Positions 14,360 through 22,780 of a stretch of 61,635 nucleotides of DNA are shown in pieces; within the stretch, counting starts at the first letter, position 1, and each line of letters begins with the position of its first letter. A program made the translations under genes and the position numbers. Source of the stretch: Saccharothrix coeruleofusca (lineage in GTDB: Bacteria; Actinomycetota; Actinomycetes; Mycobacteriales; Pseudonocardiaceae); contig NZ_BMRG01000004.1 of assembly GCF_014648515.1 (NCBI RefSeq), positions 57,324 through 118,958 on the forward strand. Direction: 5' to 3'. The notes beneath the pieces were generated by a model. It was not told the DNA's origin and did no database searches. It worked only from the letters and a program-made list of their open reading frames with translations.

Positions 14360-17300
14360 TCAGCCGAGCCGGTAGGCGCGGAGCACGCTCTGCCGGAACG
14401 CGTTGCCGCGCGTGTCGGAGCCCTCGACCCGCAGCGAGGCGAACGTCCCCGGCGCGTCGGGGTTGCGCACCAGCGCCGCGTTGCCCAGCACCCGGACGCG
14501 GCTCCAGGTCCCGCCGTCGTCGAAGGACACCTCCACCCGCAAGTCGCGCACGGGCGTCCGCACCTGCTGCCCCACGACCAGCGGCACGGGCAGCAGCCCG
14601 CCCGCGGGCGCGGAGCCGGTGGCGTCCAAGCGGAGGGCGAAGCGGACGGTGGTCAGCGGGAGCGCGCGATCACCGCCCTCGGAGCGGAACGTCCAGCTCC
14701 CGCTCACCTCGGTGCTGAACGCCGACACGCCCGTCGCGCGCACCGCGCGGGTCTCCAACCGGAAGTCGCCCCCGCCCGCGGGCACGTCGAAGTCGCCCCG
14801 CCCCGCGGTGGCGGTCTCGCCGACCAGCTCACCCCCGCGGAACAGGGCCGTGCGCGCCGACGCGGTGAGCGAGGTGCCGGTGTGGCCCGCACCGTCACCG
14901 AACAGGGGCAGGTCGAAGGTGATCCGGTCGCCCGCGCGGTGCAGGTGCCGCGAACCCCGCTCAGGCGGGACCGGGCCGAACACCGGCCGGTTGAAGCCCT
15001 CCTCGTACCTCCGCCCAGGGCGGTAGGTGCGTGCCGGACTGGTGAACTGCGCCTCGGTGGTCGACGGCGGCGACCACTGCGAGGCGTACCAGGTCCACCG
15101 GACGTCCTCGGTCGTGACGTAGTCGACCGACTCGCCCGTGGGGCCTGCGCCCTGCGACCACACCAGCCCCCGGATGCCCGCCACGTCGGACTCGGCGCCG
15201 TGCGATGCCCCCCGACCCTGCGGCAACAGGCCGGACGTCGTGCGGACCTCGGCCAGTTCGGACTTGGCGGGCGCGCGGTCCAGCCCGGTGAACGCCTTGC
15301 CGCGCGAACCCCAGGCGAACCGGTAGCGGACCCTCGGGTCGGTCGTCGGTTCGGTGGCGAACTCCGCGGTCACCTTGGTGGCGAACCGGTCCGGGGCCAC
15401 TTCCGGGCCGAGGTGGCCGACTGCCATCGGGACGTCGTCGAAGCCGCCGAACATCACCACGAGACTCCAGCCGGAGGTGATCCCCTCGTGGACCCGCCGC
15501 CCCGCGACGCCCGCGAGCATGGCCTGCGCGGTCGGGTCGGGGGCGGTGACCCGGACCGGCTTGGCCGCCCTGGCGTCCATGGTGACCGCCGCGTCGCCGC
15601 CGACCCGGAAGTCCGGTTGGAAGAGCAGGGCGACGGTCCTGCCGGTGGAGATGCTCGCGGTCGCGAGGTAGTCGCCCGCGGGCAGCCGGTTGACGCCGGA
15701 CCCGACGGTCAGCATCTTGCCGGTGGTGACGTCGAACAGGCGGGTGCCGTACTGGGCGGGCTGCCCGTTCGCGTCCAGGTGCTGGAAGGTGAGGTCGTAG
15801 CTCTCGACCTCGCGGACGACGGCCATCGGGGTGCGCAGCACCGCCGTCCCGCCGGAGGCGGTCACCAACCCCGCGTAGCCGCCGTCGGGGCCGTCCACGC
15901 GGGTGTCGGCGGCAACGGTCACCGTCGCCTGGCCGCCCGCGGGCACGGTGACCTCGGCGGGGGAGGCGGTGACCAGGCCCGCCGGGGCGGGTTCGCCGTC
16001 CGGGCCGGTCATCTCCGCGGTGACGCGCAGCGCCACCGGCTCGGTGCCGGTGTTGCGGTAGACCAGTTCGCGGGTGACCGGGGCGTCGTCGTGGTGCGGC
16101 CACCGCTGGTTGCCGAAGGACAGGCTCGCGGGCTCGGCGGTGAGGGCCTGCGTGAGGGCGGCGGCCACGTCGATCCGGCCCGTGCCCTGGTCGTACGGGG
16201 TCGATGCCGGGTTGGGCCGGGCGGAGGAGGTGAGCGCGGTCTTGATCCGGGAGCCGGACCAGTCCGGGTGCCGCTGGGCGAGCAGCGCGGCGGCACCCGC
16301 GACGTGCGGGGTGGCCATGGAAGTGCCGGACAGGGCGACGTGGTGCTCGTCGACGGGGGTGCCCGCGCCGCCCTTCGCGGCCTTGGCGGCCACGATGTCC
16401 ACTCCGGGAGCGGTGACGTCGGGCTTGATCCCGCCGTCACCGACGCGCGGGCCGCGGCTGGAGAAGTGGGCGACGGCGTCCCGGCGGTCCACCGCGCCGA
16501 CGGTCAGCGCGGCGTCGGCGCTGCCGGGGGAGTCGATCGTGCCAGGCCTGCCGGAGTTGCCCGCGGCGATGACGAACAGCGCGCCGCTGCGCTCGGACAG
16601 CCGGTCGACGGCCTCCTCCAAGGGGTCGACCGCCGGGGTGTCCACGCCGCCCAGGCTGAGGTTGACGATGTCGGCACCCTGGTCGACGGCCCACTGCATG
16701 CCCGCCAGGATCGCCGACTCGGAGCAGCTGCTCGTCTCGCACACCTTGCCGTCCAGCAGTCGCGCGCCGGGGGCGACGCCCCGGTACTTCGCGCTCGTGC
16801 TCGCGATGGTCGAGGCGACGTGAGTGCCGTGGCCGACGGTGTCGGTGTTGTCGGGCGCGGCGCTGAAGTTGGCCTCGGCCAGCTCCCGCCCCACCAGGTC
16901 GGGGTGCTCGCCGTCGACACCGGTGTCCAGCACGGCGACCACGACGCCCTCGCCGGTCAGCCCCGCCTCCCAGGCTGCGGGTGCCCCGATCTGCGCGGTG
17001 CTGCGGTCCAGGGCCAGTTGCCGCACTCCGTCCAGCAGGATCTCGTCCACGCCGGGGTCGGCCATCAGCGCGCGGAACGCGGTGGCGGCGTCGGTCTTGG
17101 CCACCTGCCCGGCGACGGCGTCCACCGCGGTCAGGCTCCTGGTGCCCCGCAAGTGGGTGGCCCCACCGCCGGTGACCAGCAGCGGCACGGTGTCGCGGTG
17201 CGCGTCGTCATAGCCGGCCTCGACCAACCCGGTGATGTCGAACAGGCGTCGGTCCAGCTTCCCGGCGTCCATCGCGGGCAGGGCGTCGGAGGGCACGACG

Positions 17301-17596
17301 TGCTCGCGCCCCGCGTCCTGGAAGTGGTGGAAGAACACGCCTTCGCGGCCGGGGCCGGGGGTGATCGACAGGACGCGCTCCCCCTTGAGCACCACCCGGT
17401 CGCCGGTGATCAGGGTGACCGGGACCGGTTCGGCGGCCCGCTCGGCGGCGACCGGCCATGCGGCGGGGTCGTGCGCGGGATCGTGCGCGGAATCGTGCGC
17501 GGTGGCCGCCCACGCCGGTGGCGTCCCGCTCGCGGCCAGCAGTGCCACCGCCGCCGCCGCGACCCCCCAGCGGCGTAAGGAATCCTCGCTCGACAC
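14360..17596 (-). CDS. secreted subtilisin-like serine peptidase, S8 family (1078 aa)
   Basis: A Sec signal peptide ends near PAWA (about residue 32). The catalytic triad is visible: Asp in VVVAVLDTGVDGEHPD (about Asp224), His in GHGTHVASTIA (about His256) and Ser in LSGTSMATPHVAG (about Ser426); AAGNSGRPG carries the oxyanion Asn. An inhibitor-like propeptide lies between about 45 and 200, and a long beta-rich C-terminal part of about 600 residues follows. The enzyme is predicted to be exported and to mature by propeptide cleavage. GTG 17596 is preceded by GGGAGG with 5-nt spacing, better than the ORF start at 17632. Just behind the signal peptide is a short tandem AHD repeat encoded by a 12-bp DNA repeat. 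Confidence 0.9.
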   Translation of the reverse strand: MSSEDSLRRWGVAAAAVALLAASGTPPAWAATAHDSAHDPAHDPAAWPVAAERAAEPVPVTLITGDRVVLKGERVLSITPGPGREGVFFHHFQDAGREHVVPSDALPAMDAGKLDRRLFDITGLVEAGYDDAHRDTVPLLVTGGGATHLRGTRSLTAVDAVAGQVAKTDAATAFRALMADPGVDEILLDGVRQLALDRSTAQIGAPAAWEAGLTGEGVVVAVLDTGVDGEHPDLVGRELAEANFSAAPDNTDTVGHGTHVASTIASTSAKYRGVAPGARLLDGKVCETSSCSESAILAGMQWAVDQGADIVNLSLGGVDTPAVDPLEEAVDRLSERSGALFVIAAGNSGRPGTIDSPGSADAALTVGAVDRRDAVAHFSSRGPRVGDGGIKPDVTAPGVDIVAAKAAKGGAGTPVDEHHVALSGTSMATPHVAGAAALLAQRHPDWSGSRIKTALTSSARPNPASTPYDQGTGRIDVAAALTQALTAEPASLSFGNQRWPHHDDAPVTRELVYRNTGTEPVALRVTAEMTGPDGEPAPAGLVTASPAEVTVPAGGQATVTVAADTRVDGPDGGYAGLVTASGGTAVLRTPMAVVREVESYDLTFQHLDANGQPAQYGTRLFDVTTGKMLTVGSGVNRLPAGDYLATASISTGRTVALLFQPDFRVGGDAAVTMDARAAKPVRVTAPDPTAQAMLAGVAGRRVHEGITSGWSLVVMFGGFDDVPMAVGHLGPEVAPDRFATKVTAEFATEPTTDPRVRYRFAWGSRGKAFTGLDRAPAKSELAEVRTTSGLLPQGRGASHGAESDVAGIRGLVWSQGAGPTGESVDYVTTEDVRWTWYASQWSPPSTTEAQFTSPARTYRPGRRYEEGFNRPVFGPVPPERGSRHLHRAGDRITFDLPLFGDGAGHTGTSLTASARTALFRGGELVGETATAGRGDFDVPAGGGDFRLETRAVRATGVSAFSTEVSGSWTFRSEGGDRALPLTTVRFALRLDATGSAPAGGLLPVPLVVGQQVRTPVRDLRVEVSFDDGGTWSRVRVLGNAALVRNPDAPGTFASLRVEGSDTRGNAFRQSVLRAYRLG
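17465..17500. repeat. three tandem 12-bp repeats inside the subtilase gene
   Basis: Three imperfect 12-bp units (GGGGTCGTGCGC, GGGATCGTGCGC, GGAATCGTGCGC) encode the AHDSAHDPAHDP segment directly after the signal peptide. The length of the repeat is a multiple of three and keeps the frame, so copy number could vary without loss of the gene. Confidence 0.7.
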
Positions 17597-17755
17597 AGGT
17601 ACCTCCCGGTTCGGTTGCGCGGAAGGCGCCACGCGCGCCGCGGCGGCGTGCAGGACGTGCCGGGAGCCTCCATTCCCTGCGACGCTAGTGATCCCCGGAG
17701 TGGCGGGTAAGGGTGCCGGTGGACGATCGGCCGCGCGGACGGAGCAACCCGCCGG

Positions 17756-18667
17756 TCACGCCCGGACGAGGTGACCGTCCCGCTCGGCGAACGCCGCGAC
17801 CAGGGCCTCGGTCAGCAGGCGACCACCGCGCAGGCCGGGGTCGAGGTCCGGGTCGTAGATGGCCACGTCCAGCCCCACCGCGCCCGGCGAGGCGAGCAGC
17901 CGCCCCAGCACCGCCGCGAGGTCGTCGAAGGTCAGGCCGTCGGGTTCGGGGCTGTCCACGGCGGGCAGCAGCGCGCCGTCCACGACATCGGCGTCGACGT
18001 GGACCCAGAAGCCGTCCAGGTCGGCGCGCTCCAGCACCTCCAGCGCCCGGTCGGCGGCCGCGGCCGGGTCGGCGCGCACGGTCGGGGCGTCGACCAGGCG
18101 CAGGCCGTGCGCCGCGGCCTCGGCCGCGTACTCGTCGCCCGGTCGCAGGCCGAGCACCGCGGTGTCCCCTGGACGCACGCAGGGACGGGTGCCGCCCAGC
18201 TCCGCCAGCGGCCCGCCCAGGCCGGTGACCATCGCCAGGCACTCGCCCGCCGCCGCCCCCACGTCCTCGGTGTCGTGCCGGTAGTCCAGGCCGTCGAGGT
18301 AGGCCAGCCCGAAGCGGCCGCGCCGGTGCAGCGCCAGGGACGTGCCCAGCACGATGCTGCAGTCGCCACCCAGCACGACCGGGAAGTGCTCCCGGTCCAG
18401 CAGGGCGGCGACCCGGTCGGCGAGCAGGCGGGAGTAGCGGGCGATGGCCTCCTCGTTGCGCACCGACCCCGGCGTCCAGTCGGGCCGGTAGCGCGGCGGG
18501 GTCACCACCCCCGCGTCCACCGCGCCCAGCCTGGTCAGCAGGCCGTGGTCGCGGTAGACGCCGGGGGCCTTGTAGCAGCCGGGGACCAGTCCGGGGGCGG
18601 GCGGGCGCAGACCCAGGTTCGAGGGCGCGTCCAGCAGTGCGGGACGCCGGTGCGCGGCGGACTCCAT
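17756..18667 (-). CDS. arginase/ureohydrolase-family protein with altered metal site (303 aa)
   Basis: The fold is indicated by VVLGGDCSIVLG (GGDCS in place of GGDHS, as in many actinobacterial relatives), FGLAYLDGLDYRHD where the family has DxHxD, and WVHVDADVVDG matching the D-x-D-x-x-D metal motif. In the second motif the usual histidine appears lost and the loop one residue shorter, so the manganese pair may be incomplete and arginase activity is doubtful. ATG 18667 with GGGAG 8 nt upstream is the likely start. The gene follows the subtilase promoter on the same strand, and is divergent from the secreted EEP-family gene. Agmatinase or formimidoylglutamase are other possible relatives. Confidence 0.7.
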   Translation of the reverse strand: MESAAHRRPALLDAPSNLGLRPPAPGLVPGCYKAPGVYRDHGLLTRLGAVDAGVVTPPRYRPDWTPGSVRNEEAIARYSRLLADRVAALLDREHFPVVLGGDCSIVLGTSLALHRRGRFGLAYLDGLDYRHDTEDVGAAAGECLAMVTGLGGPLAELGGTRPCVRPGDTAVLGLRPGDEYAAEAAAHGLRLVDAPTVRADPAAAADRALEVLERADLDGFWVHVDADVVDGALLPAVDSPEPDGLTFDDLAAVLGRLLASPGAVGLDVAIYDPDLDPGLRGGRLLTEALVAAFAERDGHLVRA

Positions 18668-18833
18668 CACCCATCTCCCGGTCGTGGGACACCCGATCCG
18701 GCGCAGCGGCCGACCCGAGACCACGATAGCGCCGCGCGAGGACGGGGCCACCTGTGGTTCGCCTGGGCGTCGAGGCGGTGAACTCTTGTCGAGCGCTCTC
18801 CGGTTTCCCCAGGCGGGCAAGCACAATCGCGTC

Positions 18834-19631
18834 GTGATCCGACCTCTCCCCACCCGTCCGCGCGCCGTGCTGCTGGGCTGCCTGCTGGTCGCCGGACTGC
18901 TGGTCCCCGGTGTCGCCGCGTCCGCCGCGCAGGCCCAGCCGCGCGAGGGCCGACCGCCCTACTCGCTGCTGCACATGAACGTCTGCTCCAGCGGGTACGC
19001 GGGCTGCTACCCGCGCACCGAGTACCCCGCGATCGTCGACGAGGTGGTGGAGCGCATCCGGGCCAACGACGTCAACGCGGTCACCCTCAACGAGGCGTGC
19101 AGCGGTGACGTGGCCGCTGTCGCGGCGCGCACCGGCTACCACTTCCGCTTCGCCACCGTTGTCTACCGAGGCGCTCCGCTGGCCTGCAAGTCGCCGGAGG
19201 GGCGAGGGGTCTTCGGCAACGCCGTGCTGGTCAAGGAGGCGATCCGGGCCTCGGAGGACGCGCCGTTCTCCGTGTTCAACGGCGTGGAACAACGGCGCTG
19301 GCTGTGCGTGACGACCGCGCGCGGCGTGGACGTGTGCACCACGCACCTGTCCACCGGCGGCGAGGCCCCCGGCAGCGCCAACTCCGTCCAGTGCGCCGAG
19401 CTGACCGCGCTGCTGGCCTCCCGAGTCAGGCCGACCGTCTTCGCCGGTGACGTCAACCGGCGCACCTCGTGCGCTCCACCCGACCACTGGACGCTGACCG
19501 ACGCCGAAGCCACCCAGGCCCCCGGAATCCAGCACGCCTACGGCGACCTCGCGGCGCCGCGGCTGGAGATCGAGCCGACCACCCACACCGACCACGACGC
19601 CCTCGTGGTGCGCGCGGGACTGCGGCGTTGA
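18834..19631 (+). CDS. secreted endonuclease/exonuclease/phosphatase-family protein (265 aa)
   Basis: A signal peptide is present (PRAVLLGCLLVAGLLVPGVAA). The mature protein follows the EEP/DNase I-like order: LLHMNVCSSG with the first Asn, TLNEAC with the metal-binding Glu, TTHLSTGG with His, FAGDVN with the Asp-x-Asn pair, and TDHDALVV with the terminal Asp-His. At least six cysteines in the mature part suggest disulfides outside the cell. Known family members cleave DNA, phosphodiesters or phosphoinositides; which applies here is open. GTG 18834 is the last start that keeps a complete signal peptide. The next gene (HD protein) begins 53 bp downstream on the same strand. Confidence 0.78.
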   Translation: MIRPLPTRPRAVLLGCLLVAGLLVPGVAASAAQAQPREGRPPYSLLHMNVCSSGYAGCYPRTEYPAIVDEVVERIRANDVNAVTLNEACSGDVAAVAARTGYHFRFATVVYRGAPLACKSPEGRGVFGNAVLVKEAIRASEDAPFSVFNGVEQRRWLCVTTARGVDVCTTHLSTGGEAPGSANSVQCAELTALLASRVRPTVFAGDVNRRTSCAPPDHWTLTDAEATQAPGIQHAYGDLAAPRLEIEPTTHTDHDALVVRAGLRR

Positions 19632-19683
19632 CCCGGCGAGGGGTTCCGCGCGGCCTGCCCTCGCCCGCGTCGTGCGTCCGCCG

Positions 19684-20253
19684 ATGATCGGCGGCCACGG
19701 CACCGCCGACCCGTTCGGCGTCGCCCACGCGCGTGCCCTGACCGAGGAGCTGCTGGCCGGGTTGCCCGACCGGGCGCGCCACTGCGCCGGGGTGGCCGCC
19801 CGCGCCGCGGAACTGGCCCCGGCGGTGCCGCGGCGGGATCGGGAGCTGCTGATCGCCGCGGCCTGGCTGCACGACATCGGTTACGCGGAAGCGGTGGTGG
19901 ACACCGGGTTCCACCCCCTCGACGGCGCGCGGTACCTGCGGCGGCACGGGTGGCCGCCCCGGTTGTGCGCGCTGGTGGCCAACCACTCCGGCGCGCGGCT
20001 GGTGGCGCGGGTCGTGGGCGTGGCCGACGGGTTGGCGGAGTTCCCGCAGGAGGTGTCCCCGGTGGCCGACGCGCTGACCTACGCCGACCAGACCGTGGAC
20101 AGCCGGGGGCGGCGCGTGGCGATCGGCCAGCGGCTGGCGGACATGCTGCGGCGGCACGGTCCCGACTCGCCCAACGCGCGGGTCCACGACCGGCGCGAAC
20201 CGCTGCTGCTGGCCGCCGCCGACCGGGTGGAGCGCCTGCTGCCGGGGGCTTGA
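19684..20253 (+). CDS. HD-domain phosphohydrolase-like protein (189 aa)
   Basis: Metal-binding residues of HD domains are visible in order: RARHCAGVAARAAELA with the first His, AAWLHDIGYAEA with the His-Asp pair at about residues 62-63, and later ALVANHSGAR. A conserved Asp occurs in TYADQTVD. Such proteins hydrolyse nucleotides or phosphodiesters, often in nucleotide second-messenger turnover; the substrate is unknown here. ATG 19684 is used; GTG 19672 is an in-frame alternative. It may be co-transcribed with the preceding secreted EEP gene. It converges with the PEBP-SRPBCC fusion gene, with 8 bp between the stops. Confidence 0.75.
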   Translation: MIGGHGTADPFGVAHARALTEELLAGLPDRARHCAGVAARAAELAPAVPRRDRELLIAAAWLHDIGYAEAVVDTGFHPLDGARYLRRHGWPPRLCALVANHSGARLVARVVGVADGLAEFPQEVSPVADALTYADQTVDSRGRRVAIGQRLADMLRRHGPDSPNARVHDRREPLLLAAADRVERLLPGA

Positions 20254-20261
20254 GCGCCCGG

Positions 20262-21275
20262 TCAGGCGGCGGTCCTGCGGCGGACGGTGCGCGCGAGGAC
20301 CCCGAGGGTGGCCTTGAGCGCGGACTCGGGGACCACCGGGAAGCTCAGGCGCCGCCTCCACTCCGGACCGACCTGCGACCAGTCGTAGTAGGACGTGACG
20401 AGGGTGCCGCCCTCGGCGGGCTCCAGCCGGTAGCCGTAGACGTGGCGGGCGTGGGACCGCGCCGGGCCCTCGACGGTCCAGGCGATCTCCCGGTTCGGGA
20501 TCAGCTCGGTGATGACGACCTCGACCTGGTACCTGCCCAGCGGGACGTCGCCGAGGGCTGCCCGGTCCATGTGGACCAGGAACCGGTCGCCGGGCCGCTG
20601 GACCGGCTGTCCTTCGGCGTCCATGAGCGTGCCCGAAGCGTCGATCTCCACGTGGCCCTTCGGGTCGGTCAGCACCGCGAAGACGGCGTCGGCGGGGGCG
20701 GGGACGACGCGGGAGACCTCGATGCGCTCGGCGTCCCCGCTCGCGGGCGGTGTCCGCGCGGTGGCGATCAGGACCGCGCGACCGAGCGTGTGCGGGGCCA
20801 TGGTGAGGCCGAGGAGGGCGGGCGTGGCGTCGGCAGGCACGCCGATGGCCTCGACGTCGAGCGCGTGCACCACGACGAAGTAGCGGTGCGGGCCGTGCCC
20901 GGCGGGCGGCGCGGCGCCGGTGAAGCGGGCCGCGCGGGTGTCGTTGGGCAGCTGGAAGGCACCCTCGGGCAGTCCCGAGCCGGTGTCGTCGCCCGCGCCC
21001 TCGGGCAGTTCGGTGACGGTGGCGGGGATGTCGGCGACCGCCCAGTGCCAGAAGCCCGATCCCGTGGGGGCGTCGGGGTCGTGGACGGTGACGGCGTAGC
21101 TCCTGGTGCCCTCCGGAGCGCCGCTCCAGGACAGGTGCGGGGAGATGTCCTTCCCGCCGCAGAGGTGGGAGAACTGCTCGCGCGGCAGGGCGGAACCGTC
21201 GGTGATCGTGGTGCTGACCACGGTGAAGGCAGTCGCCTCGGGCAGGCGGGCGAGGGGATCGGTGCTGGAAACCAT
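20262..21275 (-). CDS. fusion of a YbhB/YbcL (PEBP) domain and an SRPBCC domain (337 aa)
   Basis: Residues of about 15-165 match bacterial phosphatidylethanolamine-binding/Raf-kinase-inhibitor-like proteins: DISPHLSWSGAPEGTRSYAVTV in two overlapping motifs, DPDAPTGSGFWHWAVADIP, and HRYFVVVHALD. After a Pro/Ala linker, residues of about 175-335 form an SRPBCC (START-like) domain, starting with IEVSRVVPAPADAVFAVL and containing WTVEGPARSHARHVYGYRL. Both domains bind small hydrophobic or anionic ligands in other proteins. No signal peptide is present. I know the two domains as separate proteins and have not seen this fusion described. ATG 21275 faces a divergent GntR regulator across 55 bp of AT-rich operator-like DNA. 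Confidence 0.78.
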   Translation of the reverse strand: MVSSTDPLARLPEATAFTVVSTTITDGSALPREQFSHLCGGKDISPHLSWSGAPEGTRSYAVTVHDPDAPTGSGFWHWAVADIPATVTELPEGAGDDTGSGLPEGAFQLPNDTRAARFTGAAPPAGHGPHRYFVVVHALDVEAIGVPADATPALLGLTMAPHTLGRAVLIATARTPPASGDAERIEVSRVVPAPADAVFAVLTDPKGHVEIDASGTLMDAEGQPVQRPGDRFLVHMDRAALGDVPLGRYQVEVVITELIPNREIAWTVEGPARSHARHVYGYRLEPAEGGTLVTSYYDWSQVGPEWRRRLSFPVVPESALKATLGVLARTVRRRTAA

Positions 21276-21330
21276 AGATCGACTATAGCGTATATAATCG
21301 ATTATCTGCGTGATCGTCTAAGCTGGTGGC
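21276..21330. promoter_or_regulatory. AT-rich operator region between the PEBP-SRPBCC and GntR genes
   Basis: The perfect 12-bp palindrome ATAATCGATTAT lies at 21294-21305. It is flanked by GATCGACTATAG on the left and GATCGTCTAAGC on the right, which share GATCG-n-CTA. TAAGCT at 21319-21324 ends 6 nt before the GntR ATG and should be its leaderless -10. The location between a regulator and a divergent gene makes it the natural operator of the GntR protein. Confidence 0.6.
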
Positions 21331-22005
21331 ATGGCCAGGACGTCCCGCCCCGCGACCTCGTCGGGCAAGCAGATGCTCTCCGAGCAGGTCTACGCGCACC
21401 TGCGGGGAGCCATCATGCGCGGCGACTACACCCCCGGTGACGCCCTCAAACCGCAGGAGATCGCCAAGGAGCAGGGCGTGAGCCTGGCCGTCGTGCGCGA
21501 GGCGCTCGTGCGGGTCGTCGGGGACGGCCTCGCCGACCGGTTGCCCAACCGCGGCTTCGCCGTGCCCGCCTTCACCGACCGCCGCTGGCAGGAGATCGCG
21601 GAGGCCAGGCGGACCGTCGAACCGCTCGTGCTGCGCCTGTCCGTCGAGCGCGGCGACCTCGACTGGGAAGCCCGCGTGCGCGCCGCCCACCACCGCCTGG
21701 CCCGCACCCCCGCCTTCGCGCCGGGGCAGGGCGAGCACTACAGCGACGAGTGGGCCGAAGCCCACCGGGTCTTCCACCGCACCCTCCTGGAGGGGTGCGG
21801 CAACCCGGTGCTGCTGGAGACCTTCGACCGGCTGTGGTCGGCGAGCGAGCTGGCCCGCCGCTGGTCGGCCCGCCGCAACCCCGGCCGGGACCACGTCGGC
21901 GAGCACCGCAGACTGGAGGAGGCGGCGCTGGCCCGCGACGCCGACACCGCGGCGCAGGTGCTGGTCGAGCACCTCACCGCGACCGCGGCCGGGCTGACCG
22001 GGTGA
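21331..22005 (+). CDS. GntR-family regulator with FCD ligand domain (224 aa)
   Basis: Residues of about 18-80 form the winged helix (LSEQVYAHLRGAIMRGDYTPG, LKPQEIAKEQGVSLAVVREAL), and the rest is an all-helical FadR-type C-terminal domain with metal/ligand-binding residues spread over ARRTVEPLVLRL, EWAEAHRVFHRTLLEGCGN and DHVGEHRRLEEAAL. FCD regulators respond to small carboxylates. The gene has a leaderless promoter and faces the PEBP-SRPBCC gene across a palindromic region, so that gene and itself are the probable targets. The effector is unknown. Confidence 0.88.
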   Translation: MARTSRPATSSGKQMLSEQVYAHLRGAIMRGDYTPGDALKPQEIAKEQGVSLAVVREALVRVVGDGLADRLPNRGFAVPAFTDRRWQEIAEARRTVEPLVLRLSVERGDLDWEARVRAAHHRLARTPAFAPGQGEHYSDEWAEAHRVFHRTLLEGCGNPVLLETFDRLWSASELARRWSARRNPGRDHVGEHRRLEEAALARDADTAAQVLVEHLTATAAGLTG

Positions 22006-22107
22006 CCACCGGCCTCGCGGCTGGGACTTCGGCTGGGCGTGCCATGCGCGACAGGCAGGCCCGGACCGGGCAGAGCACCAGGTGGCAGAGTCTGTCGACG
22101 CCTCCGG

Positions 22108-22455
22108 TCACCGCAGCTCCGGTCCCCGCCCCTTGGCCAGGCGTGGCGCGAGTCGTGAGCGGGGGTGGGGCAGCGCCAGAAGCTCCTGCACCACGTCGGC
22201 GAGTGCCCCGGTGTGCTCCCAGGTGATCGCGGTGTCGCGGTCCAGGCGCAGTCCGAGTGCGTCGTCGGCGTCGCGGAACCGGATCGCGTCGCGCCACCCG
22301 TCCGGCCACACGCGCACGCCGTCGATCTGGTCGCGGCCGGGCTGGAGCGGCAGGAATCGCCACGCGGCATCGCGCAGGTACAGCAGGTGCCGCAGCGGCG
22401 GGTACGCGCGGACGATCTCCGCCTCCGCCCGGCCGGGCACGATCAAGCCACTCAC
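22108..22455 (-). CDS. hypothetical protein (115 aa), second gene of a two-gene unit
   Basis: I do not recognise the family. The protein is soluble, rich in Asp/Arg/Leu, with segments such as YLRDAAWRFLPLQPGRDQIDG and DGWRDAIRFRDADDALG (two parts of one stretch) that look like a small alpha/beta fold. Its GTG start overlaps the stop of the preceding 70-aa gene as GTGA, which strongly supports both being translated. It converges with the GntR gene about 100 bp away. Confidence 0.6.
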   Translation of the reverse strand: MSGLIVPGRAEAEIVRAYPPLRHLLYLRDAAWRFLPLQPGRDQIDGVRVWPDGWRDAIRFRDADDALGLRLDRDTAITWEHTGALADVVQELLALPHPRSRLAPRLAKGRGPELR

Positions 22456-22664
22456 CGCGCCCGCCCCGCCTCGCCGCTGGGACCGACCCTGGCGCGCGGC
22501 ACGTCGGGCAACCGCCGCACGCGCCCAGGACGGAGTCGGGGATGACAGGGCGGTCCGGACGTGCGGTGGCGCAGCGCTTCCCGACGGACGTGGTGCCAGA
22601 GCCAGGCGACCAGACCGACGGCTACGAGAGCCAGTAGGGCGAGGACGACGGATGCTCCCGACAT
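22452..22664 (-). CDS. small single-pass membrane protein (70 aa)
   Basis: Residues of about 3-24 form one hydrophobic helix (SGASVVLALLALVAVGLVAW), followed by a His/Arg-rich cytosolic tail. Size and layout suggest a membrane anchor or accessory subunit. It is translationally coupled by a GTGA overlap to the 115-aa protein. The start ATG 22664 has only a weak CGGAGC before it. It is divergent from the XRE-TPR regulator at 22781. Confidence 0.55.
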   Translation of the reverse strand: MSGASVVLALLALVAVGLVAWLWHHVRREALRHRTSGPPCHPRLRPGRVRRLPDVPRARVGPSGEAGRAR

Positions 22665-22780
22665 GCTCCGACCATCCGGTACTCGGGTACGGGGAGGGAG
22701 GCCGGATCGCGGGGTGGCACGGGGCGGATCGGGGCACGCGGAGCACTCGCGCGTTGCGTTGACACGGTTAGGCTCGCGTG

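Noticed and set aside
22759-22764. TTGACA as -35 of the XRE-TPR gene
   Set aside because: It is only 4 bp from the -10 TAGGCT, too close for a -35/-10 pair.
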